Source: Pseudoalteromonas flavipulchra NCIMB 2033 = ATCC BAA-314
GTDB lineage: Bacteria; Pseudomonadota; Gammaproteobacteria; Enterobacterales; Alteromonadaceae
Assembly (NCBI GenBank): GCA_000814665.1
Contig: JWIH01000021.1
Coordinates: 372,001-436,000 of the forward strand
DNA length: 64,000 nucleotides
Reading direction: 5' to 3'
Positions within the stretch are counted from its first letter, which is position 1. Each line of letters begins with the position of its first letter. Shown here piece after piece: positions 28,855 through 37,340 of this stretch. The notes beneath the pieces were generated by a model that had not been told where the DNA came from, did not search any database, and saw only the letters and a list, made by a program, of their open reading frames with translations. Made by a program: the position numbers and the translations under genes.

Positions 28855-29865
28855 GTGGGCGAAGCGAGCTTAACAACCTTACATTTATTGGCAACTGATC
28901 CAAGCGCAGTGGCGCAAGCGGCTGAACTTGCACGTGACGGTCATCTTGTTGCGGTTCCTACAGAAACCGTTTATGGCTTAGCAGCAGATGCAAGGCAACC
29001 CGATGCGGTAAAAAAAATCTTTGTAGCAAAAGGACGCCCAGCTGATCACCCGCTAATCGTACACCTCGCTGACAAGTCTTTGGTCACTGAGTGGGTGGAA
29101 ACATTGCCAGACTATTTTGATGCCTTAGCTGATGCGTTTTGGCCGGGACCACTGACGATCGTTGCCAAAAAGCAAGCACATGTGAGCGATATAGTCACAG
29201 GCGGCCACCCAACCGTGGGTATACGTGTACCAAATCATCCTGCAATGTTAGCATTATTGCAGCACATTAACTCCGGACTTGCTGCGCCCTCTGCCAATCC
29301 TTACAAAAAAATTAGTCCAACCACCGCCGAGCAAGTGTTGTTTGGATTGTCCGGCAAGATAGCGGCGGTGTTAGACGGCGGTCCGTGTGAAGTAGGACTT
29401 GAGTCTACGATTGTCGATATATCTTCAGCCACACCGAGGATCTTGCGAGCAGGCCCTATTACTAAAGCTGCACTTGAAGCGGTGCTCAATATTGAAGTGG
29501 ATGAGCCTGATGTGCACACTGTAGCCGTCCCTGGTAACGTAAAAGCCCATTATCAACCAAGCAAACCGCTTACCCTGTTGTCAACGGAAGAGTTAGTTGC
29601 TCGCCTAAGCGGCCAGTGCGAAGCGAATACCGGTGTGTTGTATTATTCATCACAAATAGAGCGAATGATCTCTGAGAATTCAGCAAACAACGAGCTGGTG
29701 GATCTGAAACTTGGTGCCGACAAAGCCAAGTATGCGCAGGGCCTTTATCACGGGTTACATCAATTGGACCAATCAAGTGCAACCGAGATTTTGTTGGAAG
29801 CACCACCAACGGCGCCCGAGTGGCGCGATGTTAACGACAGACTGATGCGCGCGGCCGCGCAATAG
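28855..29865 (+). CDS. L-threonylcarbamoyladenylate synthase, Sua5 type
   Basis: 336 residues from the GTG at 28855, preceded by GAGAAAG. An in-frame TTG at 28801 was rejected because it lies inside the upstream terminator and before the TATAAT box. The N-terminal YrdC domain has PTETVYGLAADA, KGRPADHPLIVH and SANPYKKISPT. The extra ~120-residue C-terminal Sua5 domain, after GNVKAHYQPSKP, distinguishes it from the shorter TsaC. The enzyme makes threonylcarbamoyl-AMP for the t6A37 modification of ANN-decoding tRNAs. Confidence 0.9.
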   Translation: MGEASLTTLHLLATDPSAVAQAAELARDGHLVAVPTETVYGLAADARQPDAVKKIFVAKGRPADHPLIVHLADKSLVTEWVETLPDYFDALADAFWPGPLTIVAKKQAHVSDIVTGGHPTVGIRVPNHPAMLALLQHINSGLAAPSANPYKKISPTTAEQVLFGLSGKIAAVLDGGPCEVGLESTIVDISSATPRILRAGPITKAALEAVLNIEVDEPDVHTVAVPGNVKAHYQPSKPLTLLSTEELVARLSGQCEANTGVLYYSSQIERMISENSANNELVDLKLGADKAKYAQGLYHGLHQLDQSSATEILLEAPPTAPEWRDVNDRLMRAAAQ

Positions 29866-30084
29866 ACATAATTTGGCGCGGTAGCCTATCGCGCCTTACT
29901 CTGCCTCAATCTTTACATAACTTTACCTTACTTTACATGGGCTTATCTTGCCTTTAAAACGCTGCAAGGCATACTGCATCTTATCGCACTTATACTGTGT
30001 GTTATCGAATAGTTTATCTTGATGTGAGTGATTAACTGTTACACTCAAATATAGCTAAGAACAATGGAAATTATTAAGGTTAAT

Positions 30085-31101
30085 ATGTGTAAAGTAACGC
30101 GCTTGGTGGTTTTTACGGCCACTATGCTGATAACCAATGCCGCTTTGGCGAAACCTTCGCAAGTGATTGCAGAGCCTATTCAATTTGAAAGCAGTAGCCA
30201 GCAAATTCAGGCAGTAGGTAATGCTGAAGCTATTCAATCGGTTATTTTGTATCCCGCAATTGGCGATAGGGTGACTGCGGTACATTTTAAACCGGGCGAT
30301 CAGGTTAAAGCGGGTACTTTGCTATTGGAGCTAGATTCACGCCGCCAAAAAGCAGCGCTTGAAGAAGCTAAAATTCGTCTTGCAGATGCGCAGCGCACCG
30401 TCGACCGCCTAACTGATAGCCAAAAGCGTGGTGCCGTCCCAATTAATGAATTAGATAAAGCGGTAACGGACAGAGATTTAGCAAAAGTCGCCTTGATCCA
30501 AGCTAAGAATGAATTAGAAGACCGCCAAGTGATCGCCCCTTTTTCTGGCGTAATGGGACTCACCGACGTTGAGGTTGGAGATCGCATTACCACCCAAACC
30601 GCGATTGCGAGTATCGATAACTTTGACAAGTTGTATGTTCAATTTGCGGCACCGGAATCGGCGTATGGCATGCTTAAATCGACCGATAGCGTGCTGCTGA
30701 CACCTTGGAATGATAATTCAACACGGATCGATGCAAAGATAGCGCAAATGGACTCTAGAATAGACCCAACAGCCCGCACACTAAAAATTAAAGCCATCTT
30801 TGAAAACCGCAATGACCGTTTTTTGCCTGGAATGAGCTTTAGAGTATCGCTAACGGTATTAGGTGAGGAGTTTGCCGTTATTCCTGAAGCTGCACTGCTT
30901 TGGGGCGCAACAGGTCCTTATGTATGGAAAGAAGTAGATGGCAAAGCTAAGCGTATTGATGTCAAAATCCAACAGCGTTTGCCGGGTAAATTGCTGGTAT
31001 CAGGTGATTTGGCAGCAAGAGAGTTATTAGTTGTAGAAGGGGTGCAACGTCTTCGTCCTGGGCAAGAAATTGCGGTGACGAATGCACTGGCGAAGGAATA
31101 A
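30085..31101 (+). CDS. RND efflux periplasmic adaptor (second system)
   Basis: 338 residues from the ATG at 30085, which has AAGGTTAAT upstream and gives a clean signal peptide ending ITNAALA. An ATG 21 bases earlier (30064) is possible. Adaptor features: lipoyl half HFKPGDQVKAGTLLLELD, coiled-coil hairpin with RRQKAALEEAKIRLADAQR, second lipoyl half APFSGVMGLTDVEVGDRI, and the barrel domain. The permease gene starts 3 bases downstream, so the two are one operon. No outer-membrane channel gene is present. Confidence 0.88.
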   Translation: MCKVTRLVVFTATMLITNAALAKPSQVIAEPIQFESSSQQIQAVGNAEAIQSVILYPAIGDRVTAVHFKPGDQVKAGTLLLELDSRRQKAALEEAKIRLADAQRTVDRLTDSQKRGAVPINELDKAVTDRDLAKVALIQAKNELEDRQVIAPFSGVMGLTDVEVGDRITTQTAIASIDNFDKLYVQFAAPESAYGMLKSTDSVLLTPWNDNSTRIDAKIAQMDSRIDPTARTLKIKAIFENRNDRFLPGMSFRVSLTVLGEEFAVIPEAALLWGATGPYVWKEVDGKAKRIDVKIQQRLPGKLLVSGDLAARELLVVEGVQRLRPGQEIAVTNALAKE

Positions 31102-31104
31102 ATC

Positions 31105-34100
31105 GTGACTAAACCGGAGTTACCACAGTTACAAGACTTACCGTCGATGGCCATTCGCCGTCCGGTATTAATCGTTGTATTAAATTTATTGATTATTATT
31201 GCAGGTATTGCTGCTCTTGCCGGCGTTGAAGTTCGTGAACTGCCCGATGTGGACAGGCCGCGTTTAACGGTGTCCGCATCGTTTCCTGGCGGCTCGCCTG
31301 AGACCGTCGACACCGAAGTAACGAGTAAGTTAGAAGGGGCTGTCGCGCGTGTCAGTGGTGTAAAAAGCATTCGTGCACAAAGTGAAGAAAATAATGCACG
31401 GATTGTTGTTGAATTTCGTCCGGGCATTAATCTAGATGATGCAGCCAACGAAACACGCGAATCCGTTTCTCGAGTACAAAGAGAGCTACCTGAAGAAGTT
31501 GAACGTGTGTCCATTATTAAAGCGGATAATGATGCAGAAGCCGTGGTGTCTTTAACTGTAAGTAGTGCCTCTTTAACACTTGAAGGATTGACCGAGCGGG
31601 TAGAAAAAGACTTAGCGCCGCAGTTTTTAACTATTCCCGGCGTGGCCGATGTGCGCCTGAACGGCGATAGAGAGCGAGTGCTGCGCGTAAGACTTGATCC
31701 CTTAAAACTGACAAGCTTTAATCTAACCGTTCCGGATGTTGCTGCGGCGCTTAGACAAGCACCGTTTGATGTACCCGCAGGCAGTTTAAAGTCGGACGAC
31801 CAACAACTGATTGTCCGTGCCGATGCCACCTCTGTAACCGCTGAGCAGGTGAGTGATATCATCATTCGTGGTGAGACTCGGGTGGGGGATATTGCCTCTG
31901 TGTATTTTGGACCGGCTGATCCTCGCTCTATGGTGAGGCTTGATGGAGAGCCTGTAATTGGTCTTGAGATCATTCGCCAAGCACAGTCTAATACTATTGA
32001 AATCTCAGATGAAGTGCTGCAACTCGTTGATAAGATAAAAGTACGCTTTCCAGATCTCGAGCTATTCGTCACCTCCGATGATGCACAGTTTATTCGCTCA
32101 TCCGTAGACGAAGTCTTGAGCTCTTTAGTGATAACCATATTGCTGGTGGTATTCACGCTTTGGGTATTTATCGGCTCGTGGCGTGCGACGCTTATTCCAG
32201 CTTTTGCAATCCCGGTCGCGCTTATCGGCTCTTTGGCGCTGATCTGGGCGCTTGGCTTCTCGGTTAATATTTTAACCTTGCTAGCACTGGTGTTGGCCAC
32301 TGGACTTATCGTCGATGATGCGATTGTGGTTAGTGAGAATATTCAGCGTCGTCGTGGCGAAGGGATAGGTCGTCGCGCTGCGGCGGTACTTGGGACAAGA
32401 GAAGTCTTCTTTGCTGTAGTCGCGACAACCGCAGTACTTGCTGCGGTATTCGTACCGATTGCCTTTTTACCCTCGACTGCGGGCCGACTGTTCAGGGAGT
32501 TTGGTGGCGTGTTAGCTGGTGCCGTGATTATTTCTTCATTTGTGGCACTGTCATTGGTGCCAGCATTAACATCTAAGTTAAAAGTAAAGCAAGATAGCAA
32601 AAAGCACCTGTTTTCAAGTGTTGGTGTGAAACTCGCAGAAATGTATCGCGGTACGATCCACTGGGTACTTGACCATGCATGGCTAACCTTTGGTGTATTT
32701 GTGGTTATTGCGAGCTTATCTGGTGCGCTCTATTCGCAATTGGATAATGAGCTTTTGCCATCTGAAGACAGAGGTAAAATTCGCATTTTCGCAAGAGGGC
32801 CTGACGGTGTTGGTCTTAACTTTATGGATAGACAAGCCAAACAAATGGAAGATATTTTATTACCTTTTGTTGAAAGCGGAGAAATAGAGTCAATCTATAC
32901 GGTTGTCGGTCAGTGGGATCCCAATATCGTGTTCATCACTGTGCCATTAAAGCATTGGGATGAGCGTCATTTCTCGCAACAGGAAATTATCGATAAGATC
33001 AGAGGACCGCTTGGTAATATACCTGGCGCACCTGCTCGTGCCTTTGGTGCAAACAGTTTAAATCTTAGAGGTCAAGGTGGTGGTATCGAGCTTGCGCTAC
33101 TTGGTAACGACTATTTAGAGATTTTTAAAGCAGCGCAACAATTTGCGGCTTTGGTTGAAAAAGAAATGCCAGACGTGGCTCCAGTGCAAATCTCTTATCA
33201 ACCCTCGCAACCTCAGCTGCGCGTAAACATTGACCGTCGAAGAGCAGAAGAGCTTGGCGTTAGTTTGAGTGATATCTCAACGACACTTAGGGCGGCCATT
33301 AATGGCGATGATGTTGCTGATTTGAATGTTGGCGATCAATCCATACCAATTATGCTGCAAGCTCAAAACCATACCATCAGAGACCCAAGTGATTTGGCTA
33401 ACCTTTATGTTGGCAGCCGCTCTGGTGCATTAGTTCCGCTAAGTAGCCTTGCCGTTATTGTAGAAGAGGGCGTAGCTGCCGAGCTTGAACGCCACGCTCA
33501 GCGTCGTAGTATCGAGCTGGATATGAAACAGCCAGAAGACATGCCTATGGCAGAAGTGGTTGAAAAATTACGAACGCTGGCAGATCAGAGTTTACCTGAC
33601 AGCGTGACGCTGGCGTTTAAAGGTGAAGCGTTAACCTTTGAAGAAACTGCCAACGAAGTGTTACTTACCTACGTGCTGGCGTTTTTGATTGTGTTGCTCG
33701 TACTTGCTGCACAATTTGAAAGTGTAAATAGTGCCGTTGTAGTTATGATCACAGTTCCGTTTGGGATCACCTCCGCCATACTGGCGCTGTATCTTACAGG
33801 TACTTCGCTAAACATATACTCGCAAATCGGTTTAGTGATGTTGATTGGTTTAATTGCTAAAAATGCCATCTTGTTAGTTGAGTTCGCAGATCAGTTACGT
33901 GATAAAGGACGTTCGGTAAGACAAGCCGTTGAAGAAGCAGCAGTGATCCGTTTACGTCCTATCATGATGACCTTAGTGTCCACATTGCTTGGTGCTTTAC
34001 CGTTGATTTTATCGGTAGGTGCAGGTGCTGAGTCGAGAAATGCAATCGGTTGGGTCGTATTTGGCGGTTTAGGCTTGGCGGTTTTCTTTACGCTTTACCT

Positions 34101-34197
34101 CACACCTGTCGTTTATCTCGGTTTAGCGAGATTTACAAAACCGAGGGCGGATGAAACCAAATTATTAGTGGATGAACTTGATAAAGCTGAAAGTTAA
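31105..34197 (+). CDS. RND efflux permease, HAE1-like
   Basis: 1030 residues, GTG start with AAGGAATAAATC upstream. The protein has two homologous halves with two periplasmic loops. Unlike the first pump in this window, the proton-relay residues are intact: the Asp pair in TM4 (LIVDDAIVVSEN) and the Lys in TM10 (LIAKNAILLVEF). The loop FPGGSPETVDTEV marks the porter domain. It probably exports hydrophobic or amphiphilic compounds; substrate unknown. Ends in a strong terminator. Confidence 0.9.
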   Translation: MTKPELPQLQDLPSMAIRRPVLIVVLNLLIIIAGIAALAGVEVRELPDVDRPRLTVSASFPGGSPETVDTEVTSKLEGAVARVSGVKSIRAQSEENNARIVVEFRPGINLDDAANETRESVSRVQRELPEEVERVSIIKADNDAEAVVSLTVSSASLTLEGLTERVEKDLAPQFLTIPGVADVRLNGDRERVLRVRLDPLKLTSFNLTVPDVAAALRQAPFDVPAGSLKSDDQQLIVRADATSVTAEQVSDIIIRGETRVGDIASVYFGPADPRSMVRLDGEPVIGLEIIRQAQSNTIEISDEVLQLVDKIKVRFPDLELFVTSDDAQFIRSSVDEVLSSLVITILLVVFTLWVFIGSWRATLIPAFAIPVALIGSLALIWALGFSVNILTLLALVLATGLIVDDAIVVSENIQRRRGEGIGRRAAAVLGTREVFFAVVATTAVLAAVFVPIAFLPSTAGRLFREFGGVLAGAVIISSFVALSLVPALTSKLKVKQDSKKHLFSSVGVKLAEMYRGTIHWVLDHAWLTFGVFVVIASLSGALYSQLDNELLPSEDRGKIRIFARGPDGVGLNFMDRQAKQMEDILLPFVESGEIESIYTVVGQWDPNIVFITVPLKHWDERHFSQQEIIDKIRGPLGNIPGAPARAFGANSLNLRGQGGGIELALLGNDYLEIFKAAQQFAALVEKEMPDVAPVQISYQPSQPQLRVNIDRRRAEELGVSLSDISTTLRAAINGDDVADLNVGDQSIPIMLQAQNHTIRDPSDLANLYVGSRSGALVPLSSLAVIVEEGVAAELERHAQRRSIELDMKQPEDMPMAEVVEKLRTLADQSLPDSVTLAFKGEALTFEETANEVLLTYVLAFLIVLLVLAAQFESVNSAVVVMITVPFGITSAILALYLTGTSLNIYSQIGLVMLIGLIAKNAILLVEFADQLRDKGRSVRQAVEEAAVIRLRPIMMTLVSTLLGALPLILSVGAGAESRNAIGWVVFGGLGLAVFFTLYLTPVVYLGLARFTKPRADETKLLVDELDKAES

Positions 34198-34225
34198 ATT
34201 CCACGGTTAAAAATAAAGTAAGGTG

Positions 34226-34252
34226 AGCGCAGCAATAGCTGCGCTTTTTTTA
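34226..34252 (+). terminator. Terminator of the second RND operon
   Basis: AGCGCAGC pairs with GCTGCGCT around AATA, followed by seven T. Confidence 0.92.
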
Positions 34253-34431
34253 TACAGTGATTAATGTTGTGGTAACACATTCTTTGATACTTTTTGTTGA
34301 ACTTTTCATTATTTAAACTGTCACAACCGATGTGGTTGTTTTATAGCCAGTATGTTTGCTACTCTAAGACAGTAAATCCTGTTTTCTATAACAATAATAA
34401 AAATAACAAGCTAATTGAAAGAAGATGTGTC

Positions 34432-34803
34432 ATGGGTAATTTATTTTTAAAAGAACGGGAAAATTGGACCGCCTGGATTATTTGGAGCTTGATAGGATGC
34501 ACGGCAACCGTTGCATTATCGAGTTATACCAGTGAGATATGGATGGGGCTATTGGCGCCTATCTTGGTATTAGGATTACTAACAACATGGATGAGTTACA
34601 CCAAGCGATTTGATTTTTCCAGAGCATTCAAAGTGCTTAGTACCGTTGTGTTGTTTTCATCTATTCCGGTTATCATTGAAAAAGTGCTGCCTGCAAAAAA
34701 CGCAGTCATTGGTATGATTGACTCGGGGATCATCGTGATTGCAATGGTTATCGCCAGTTGTATTTTTGCTTACATTGCCAAAAGGCCAAAGCAATATTAT
34801 TGA
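34432..34803 (+). CDS. Small hypothetical inner-membrane protein
   Basis: 123 residues from the ATG at 34432 (GAAAGAAGATG upstream). An in-frame start at 34294 would add 46 poorly conserved-looking residues and lies close to the previous terminator, so it was not chosen. Four hydrophobic segments are visible: WIIWSLIGCTATVAL, MGLLAPILVLGLLTTW, VLSTVVLFSSIPVII and IIVIAMVIASCIFAYI. No family recognised. Confidence 0.65.
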   Translation: MGNLFLKERENWTAWIIWSLIGCTATVALSSYTSEIWMGLLAPILVLGLLTTWMSYTKRFDFSRAFKVLSTVVLFSSIPVIIEKVLPAKNAVIGMIDSGIIVIAMVIASCIFAYIAKRPKQYY

Positions 34804-34851
34804 TTATTCGGCTATTATTTGCGCTTTTGAATGCAAAAATCGAAATAGTGC

Positions 34852-34880
34852 TTTACAACCGATGGATAACTCCATAAAAT
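34852..34880 (+). promoter_or_regulatory. Promoter of tRNA-Ser
   Basis: TTTACA and TAAAAT with an ideal 17-base spacer. The -10 box is followed by GCGCGCC, a GC-rich discriminator typical of stringently controlled stable-RNA promoters. The tRNA starts 13 bases after the -10 box. Confidence 0.75.
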
Positions 34881-34893
34881 GCGCGCCAACAAC

Positions 34894-34984
34894 GGAGAGA
34901 TGGCTGAGTGGTTGAAAGCACCGGTCTTGAAAACCGGCATACGTTAATAGCGTATCTAGGGTTCAAATCCCTATCTCTCCGCCA
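34894..34984 (+). tRNA. tRNA-Ser (anticodon UGA)
   Basis: The acceptor stem GGAGAGA pairs with TCTCTCC, followed by discriminator G and an encoded CCA. The D loop (GGCTGAGTGGTTGAAAG) and the T loop (GGGTTCAAATCCC) are canonical. The anticodon loop CTTGAAA gives anticodon TGA. A long variable arm (CATACGTTAATAGCGTAT) is diagnostic for serine. Confidence 0.97.
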
Positions 34985-34994
34985 CCTCATTCCC

Positions 34995-35033
34995 AAAACC
35001 GCCTCCAAATGGCGGTTTTTTTCGTTTGGAGGC
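34995..35033 (+). terminator. tRNA terminator overlapping an alternative hairpin that masks the next ribosome site
   Basis: AAAACCGCC (34995-35003) pairs with GGCGGTTTT (35011-35019) and is followed by T, giving a terminator for the tRNA. Alternatively GCCTCCAAA (35001-35009) can pair perfectly with TTTGGAGGC (35025-35033), which contains the GGAGG ribosome site of the next gene. The two hairpins share bases 35001-35003 and exclude each other. Confidence 0.75.
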
Positions 35034-35037
35034 GTGT

Positions 35038-35421
35038 ATGTCTGCGGCTAGTAACATGGCAATAATAAAACATAGTTCTATTTGGATTGTATTTAGTTAT
35101 TTTTATCTTAGTGGTCTAAACATGGCGCTTACGTTGTCGATTGATTCGCAACAAGACCCTGATATTACGATGACGCTGCTGCATGTTTTTTTATTCAATT
35201 GCCTTGTTGGTCATCTGATCACTAAATATGAAAAATCCTGGCCAGAAATTGCCAGTGTGGTTATTGCATTATTTGGTGTGGTTGGATTTGGACACTACTT
35301 TGTTGGTAGCTTGGGAGAGTACAGTGATGAGCTTAATATTGGTCTTGTATTATTGCTGCCATTTGCAACCTTTGTAATGAAAAAACTCAAACAATATGCC
35401 GAAGAGAAAGCCGCTAGTTAG
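35038..35421 (+). CDS. Small hypothetical membrane protein
   Basis: 127 residues; the ATG follows GGAGG at ideal spacing, better than a TTG at 35026. Three or four hydrophobic stretches (SIWIVFSYFYLSGLNMAL, TLLHVFLFNCLVGHLI, IASVVIALFGVVGFGHYFVG, IGLVLLLPFATFVM) and a short basic tail. Not recognised. Its ribosome site is inside a possible hairpin (see previous entry), so expression may depend on read-through from the tRNA promoter. A weak hairpin with TTTTTTT lies just at its end. Confidence 0.7.
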   Translation: MSAASNMAIIKHSSIWIVFSYFYLSGLNMALTLSIDSQQDPDITMTLLHVFLFNCLVGHLITKYEKSWPEIASVVIALFGVVGFGHYFVGSLGEYSDELNIGLVLLLPFATFVMKKLKQYAEEKAAS

Positions 35422-35540
35422 CGGTTTTTTTGTGTCCGACGAATAGCTCGACTGCTTGATAATCAAGCAGCTCCGGTATCTTGCCTATTTTGGCTGTGAT
35501 ACAATCTAAGATTCTTGTTAATAAAAAATATGGAAAGACT

Positions 35541-36155
35541 ATGTCTCAATTCAACACAGACGCAGATAAAGCGAGCTACGGTATTGGTTTACAAATGGGT
35601 GAGCAACTTAAAGCAAACCCTTTTGAAGGTCTAAACCTTAACTCTGTATTCGAAGGTATGAAAGATGCTTATGCTGGTGACAGCTTCCGCGTTGAGATCC
35701 CTGAAATTCAAGCGGCATTTGAGAAGATCAATGCTGAAATCCAACAGCGTCGTGAAGAAGAAGCTAAAGTGTTAGCTGCTGAAGGTGTTGCATTTCTAGA
35801 AGAAAATGCAAAGCGTGCTGAAGTAACAGTAACTGAGTCTGGTCTTCAGTATGAAGTAGTTGAAACTGGCGAAGGTGATAAGCCTGTTGAAGATTCAAAA
35901 GTACGTGTTCATTACCACGGTACTCTAATCAACGGTACGACTTTTGACAGCTCTTACGAGCGTGGTCAACCAGCTGAATTCCCAGTAAATGGTGTTATCA
36001 AAGGTTGGACTGAAGCACTTCAAATGATGCCAGCAGGTTCAAAATGGCGTCTATACGTACCGCATGAGCTTGCATACGGCGAGCGCGGTGCAGGTGCTGC
36101 AATCGCACCTTTCTCAACGTTGATCTTTGACGTTGAACTACTAGACGTACTTTAA
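35541..36155 (+). CDS. fklB: FKBP-type peptidyl-prolyl isomerase FklB
   Basis: 204 residues from the ATG at 35541 (GGAAAGACT upstream), close to the 206 of E. coli FklB. The N-terminal dimerisation helices (MSQFNTDADKASYGIG) precede a C-terminal FKBP domain from about 105, with VRVHYHGTLINGTTFDSSY, VIKGWTEAL and YGERGAGAAIAPFSTLIFDVEL. No signal peptide, so cytoplasmic. Catalyses cis-trans isomerisation of Xaa-Pro bonds. A longer in-frame start was rejected. Confidence 0.92.
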   Translation: MSQFNTDADKASYGIGLQMGEQLKANPFEGLNLNSVFEGMKDAYAGDSFRVEIPEIQAAFEKINAEIQQRREEEAKVLAAEGVAFLEENAKRAEVTVTESGLQYEVVETGEGDKPVEDSKVRVHYHGTLINGTTFDSSYERGQPAEFPVNGVIKGWTEALQMMPAGSKWRLYVPHELAYGERGAGAAIAPFSTLIFDVELLDVL

Positions 36156-36166
36156 GTCTATGCTTT

Positions 36167-36190
36167 GAGTGGATCTGTTCGATCCACTCT
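36167..36190 (+). terminator. Terminator after fklB
   Basis: GAGTGGATC pairs with GATCCACTC around TGTTC, followed by TATTATT. The ~180 bases beyond, up to the end of the minus-strand reductase gene, show nothing clear. Confidence 0.7.
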
Positions 36191-36367
36191 ATTATTCCAT
36201 TTAGCGTTAATACTCCCTCAAATTGAGCGACTAAACAACAAAAACTTTTACCTCGCCGACACAGACCTCGCTACCTTGCCCATAGCTGTGCTATCGACAA
36301 GATTTTCTCGTCTAAAAATGAATCGTTGAATTAGGCTAGTTGATATTACTTTTGCTGCATATTTTCT

Positions 36368-37330
36368 TTAACCCGCCTCATTACTTCCATTCAATACTAA
36401 ATACACATTCTCCCAAAGCTTTGATAATGCAATTAGGTAGTCAGGCGTTTGAAAATGGGGACAGTCGCTGTCGCCATATATAACGGCTTTAAGTTGTTCA
36501 AGTACGGCTAAGTTGGCTTTATCGCGCAATGTCATTATTTCATTCACCGTAAACGCATGTTGCTCCAGCAGGTAGTGGCTTCGCCACTCTTTACTAGACA
36601 TAGTGATAGGTGATGGTAACCAAGTTAATGGACCATAAGTATCGCTTAGCAGTAATGTGCCATGGTTAAATATGGCTGAGACTCTATGATTGATAAATGT
36701 TGCTGAACCATCATCAAACTCAGACGCAAAGTTTTGACAAAGCAGCGAAATGGACATCTCCCCGCGTTGTAGCAAAATACTAGCAAACGCACTCGGAGTA
36801 GCCTTCGGTTGAATGGCTACTGTCACATCAACTTCGTCGGTAAACAGACGACAAATTAAATCCAGTCCCGAATACAGTGTCCTGAGGTTAACGGCGAGGT
36901 CTAGATGCATACATTGGCCTTGTGCTGCGGCACTGAAGTAGCTGTCATAGAAAGAGCGAATAGGATACAAATCGGCGAAATGGGCGTTCACCCAGAACCT
37001 AACGCCATTCGCTTTTGCGACTGCTAATGCCTGTGCCATCGAGGTCGGCCCAATTGGATGTTCACAAATTACATGAATATGTTTTTCTAATAGTGCGATA
37101 GTAATCTCAATACCGGCATCGCCAGCGATAGCCACACAAGCAATATCTACTTGTTTGTCTGTTATCTGCTCTACATTGGTGTAATGTGGTACGGCAAAGG
37201 ACTGAGCGTACTGTGTTGAGCGAAGACCACCAGTTGACAATATGCCACTGAGCATCAATCCCGTATTTTGAAACTGTAATGCCCGAATATAAGTAGCACC
37301 GTAATTTGTTCCGCATACTAAAACTTTCAT
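36368..37330 (-). CDS. Gfo/Idh/MocA-type oxidoreductase, thiazolinyl imide reductase-like
   Basis: 320 residues from the ATG at 37330, preceded by AAGGACTCAGCT. Longer in-frame extensions run back into the cyclodehydratase gene and were rejected. The N-terminal Rossmann fold starts at once (MKVLVCGTNYGATYI), followed by LSGILSTGGLRS and CEHPIGPTSMAQAL, the counterpart of the EKP motif. This pattern resembles thiazolinyl imide reductases of siderophore pathways (Irp3/YbtU, PchG), which reduce a thiazoline to a thiazolidine with NADPH. The gene follows the cyclodehydratase by 10 bases, so it should act on the azolines that enzyme makes. Assignment is by eye; the substrate is inferred. Confidence 0.7.
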   Translation of the reverse strand: MKVLVCGTNYGATYIRALQFQNTGLMLSGILSTGGLRSTQYAQSFAVPHYTNVEQITDKQVDIACVAIAGDAGIEITIALLEKHIHVICEHPIGPTSMAQALAVAKANGVRFWVNAHFADLYPIRSFYDSYFSAAAQGQCMHLDLAVNLRTLYSGLDLICRLFTDEVDVTVAIQPKATPSAFASILLQRGEMSISLLCQNFASEFDDGSATFINHRVSAIFNHGTLLLSDTYGPLTWLPSPITMSSKEWRSHYLLEQHAFTVNEIMTLRDKANLAVLEQLKAVIYGDSDCPHFQTPDYLIALSKLWENVYLVLNGSNEAG

Positions 37331-37340
37331 AGCTGAGTCC

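Noticed and set aside
30918..32300. 460-codon minus-strand frame opposite the second RND operon
   Set aside because: It lies antisense to an adaptor and permease that have full family motifs; its Ser/Thr-rich translation is a codon-bias shadow.
36230..36345. Possible repeat element after fklB
   Set aside because: Some short inverted words are present, but no clear ends could be defined and no second copy was seen in the window.
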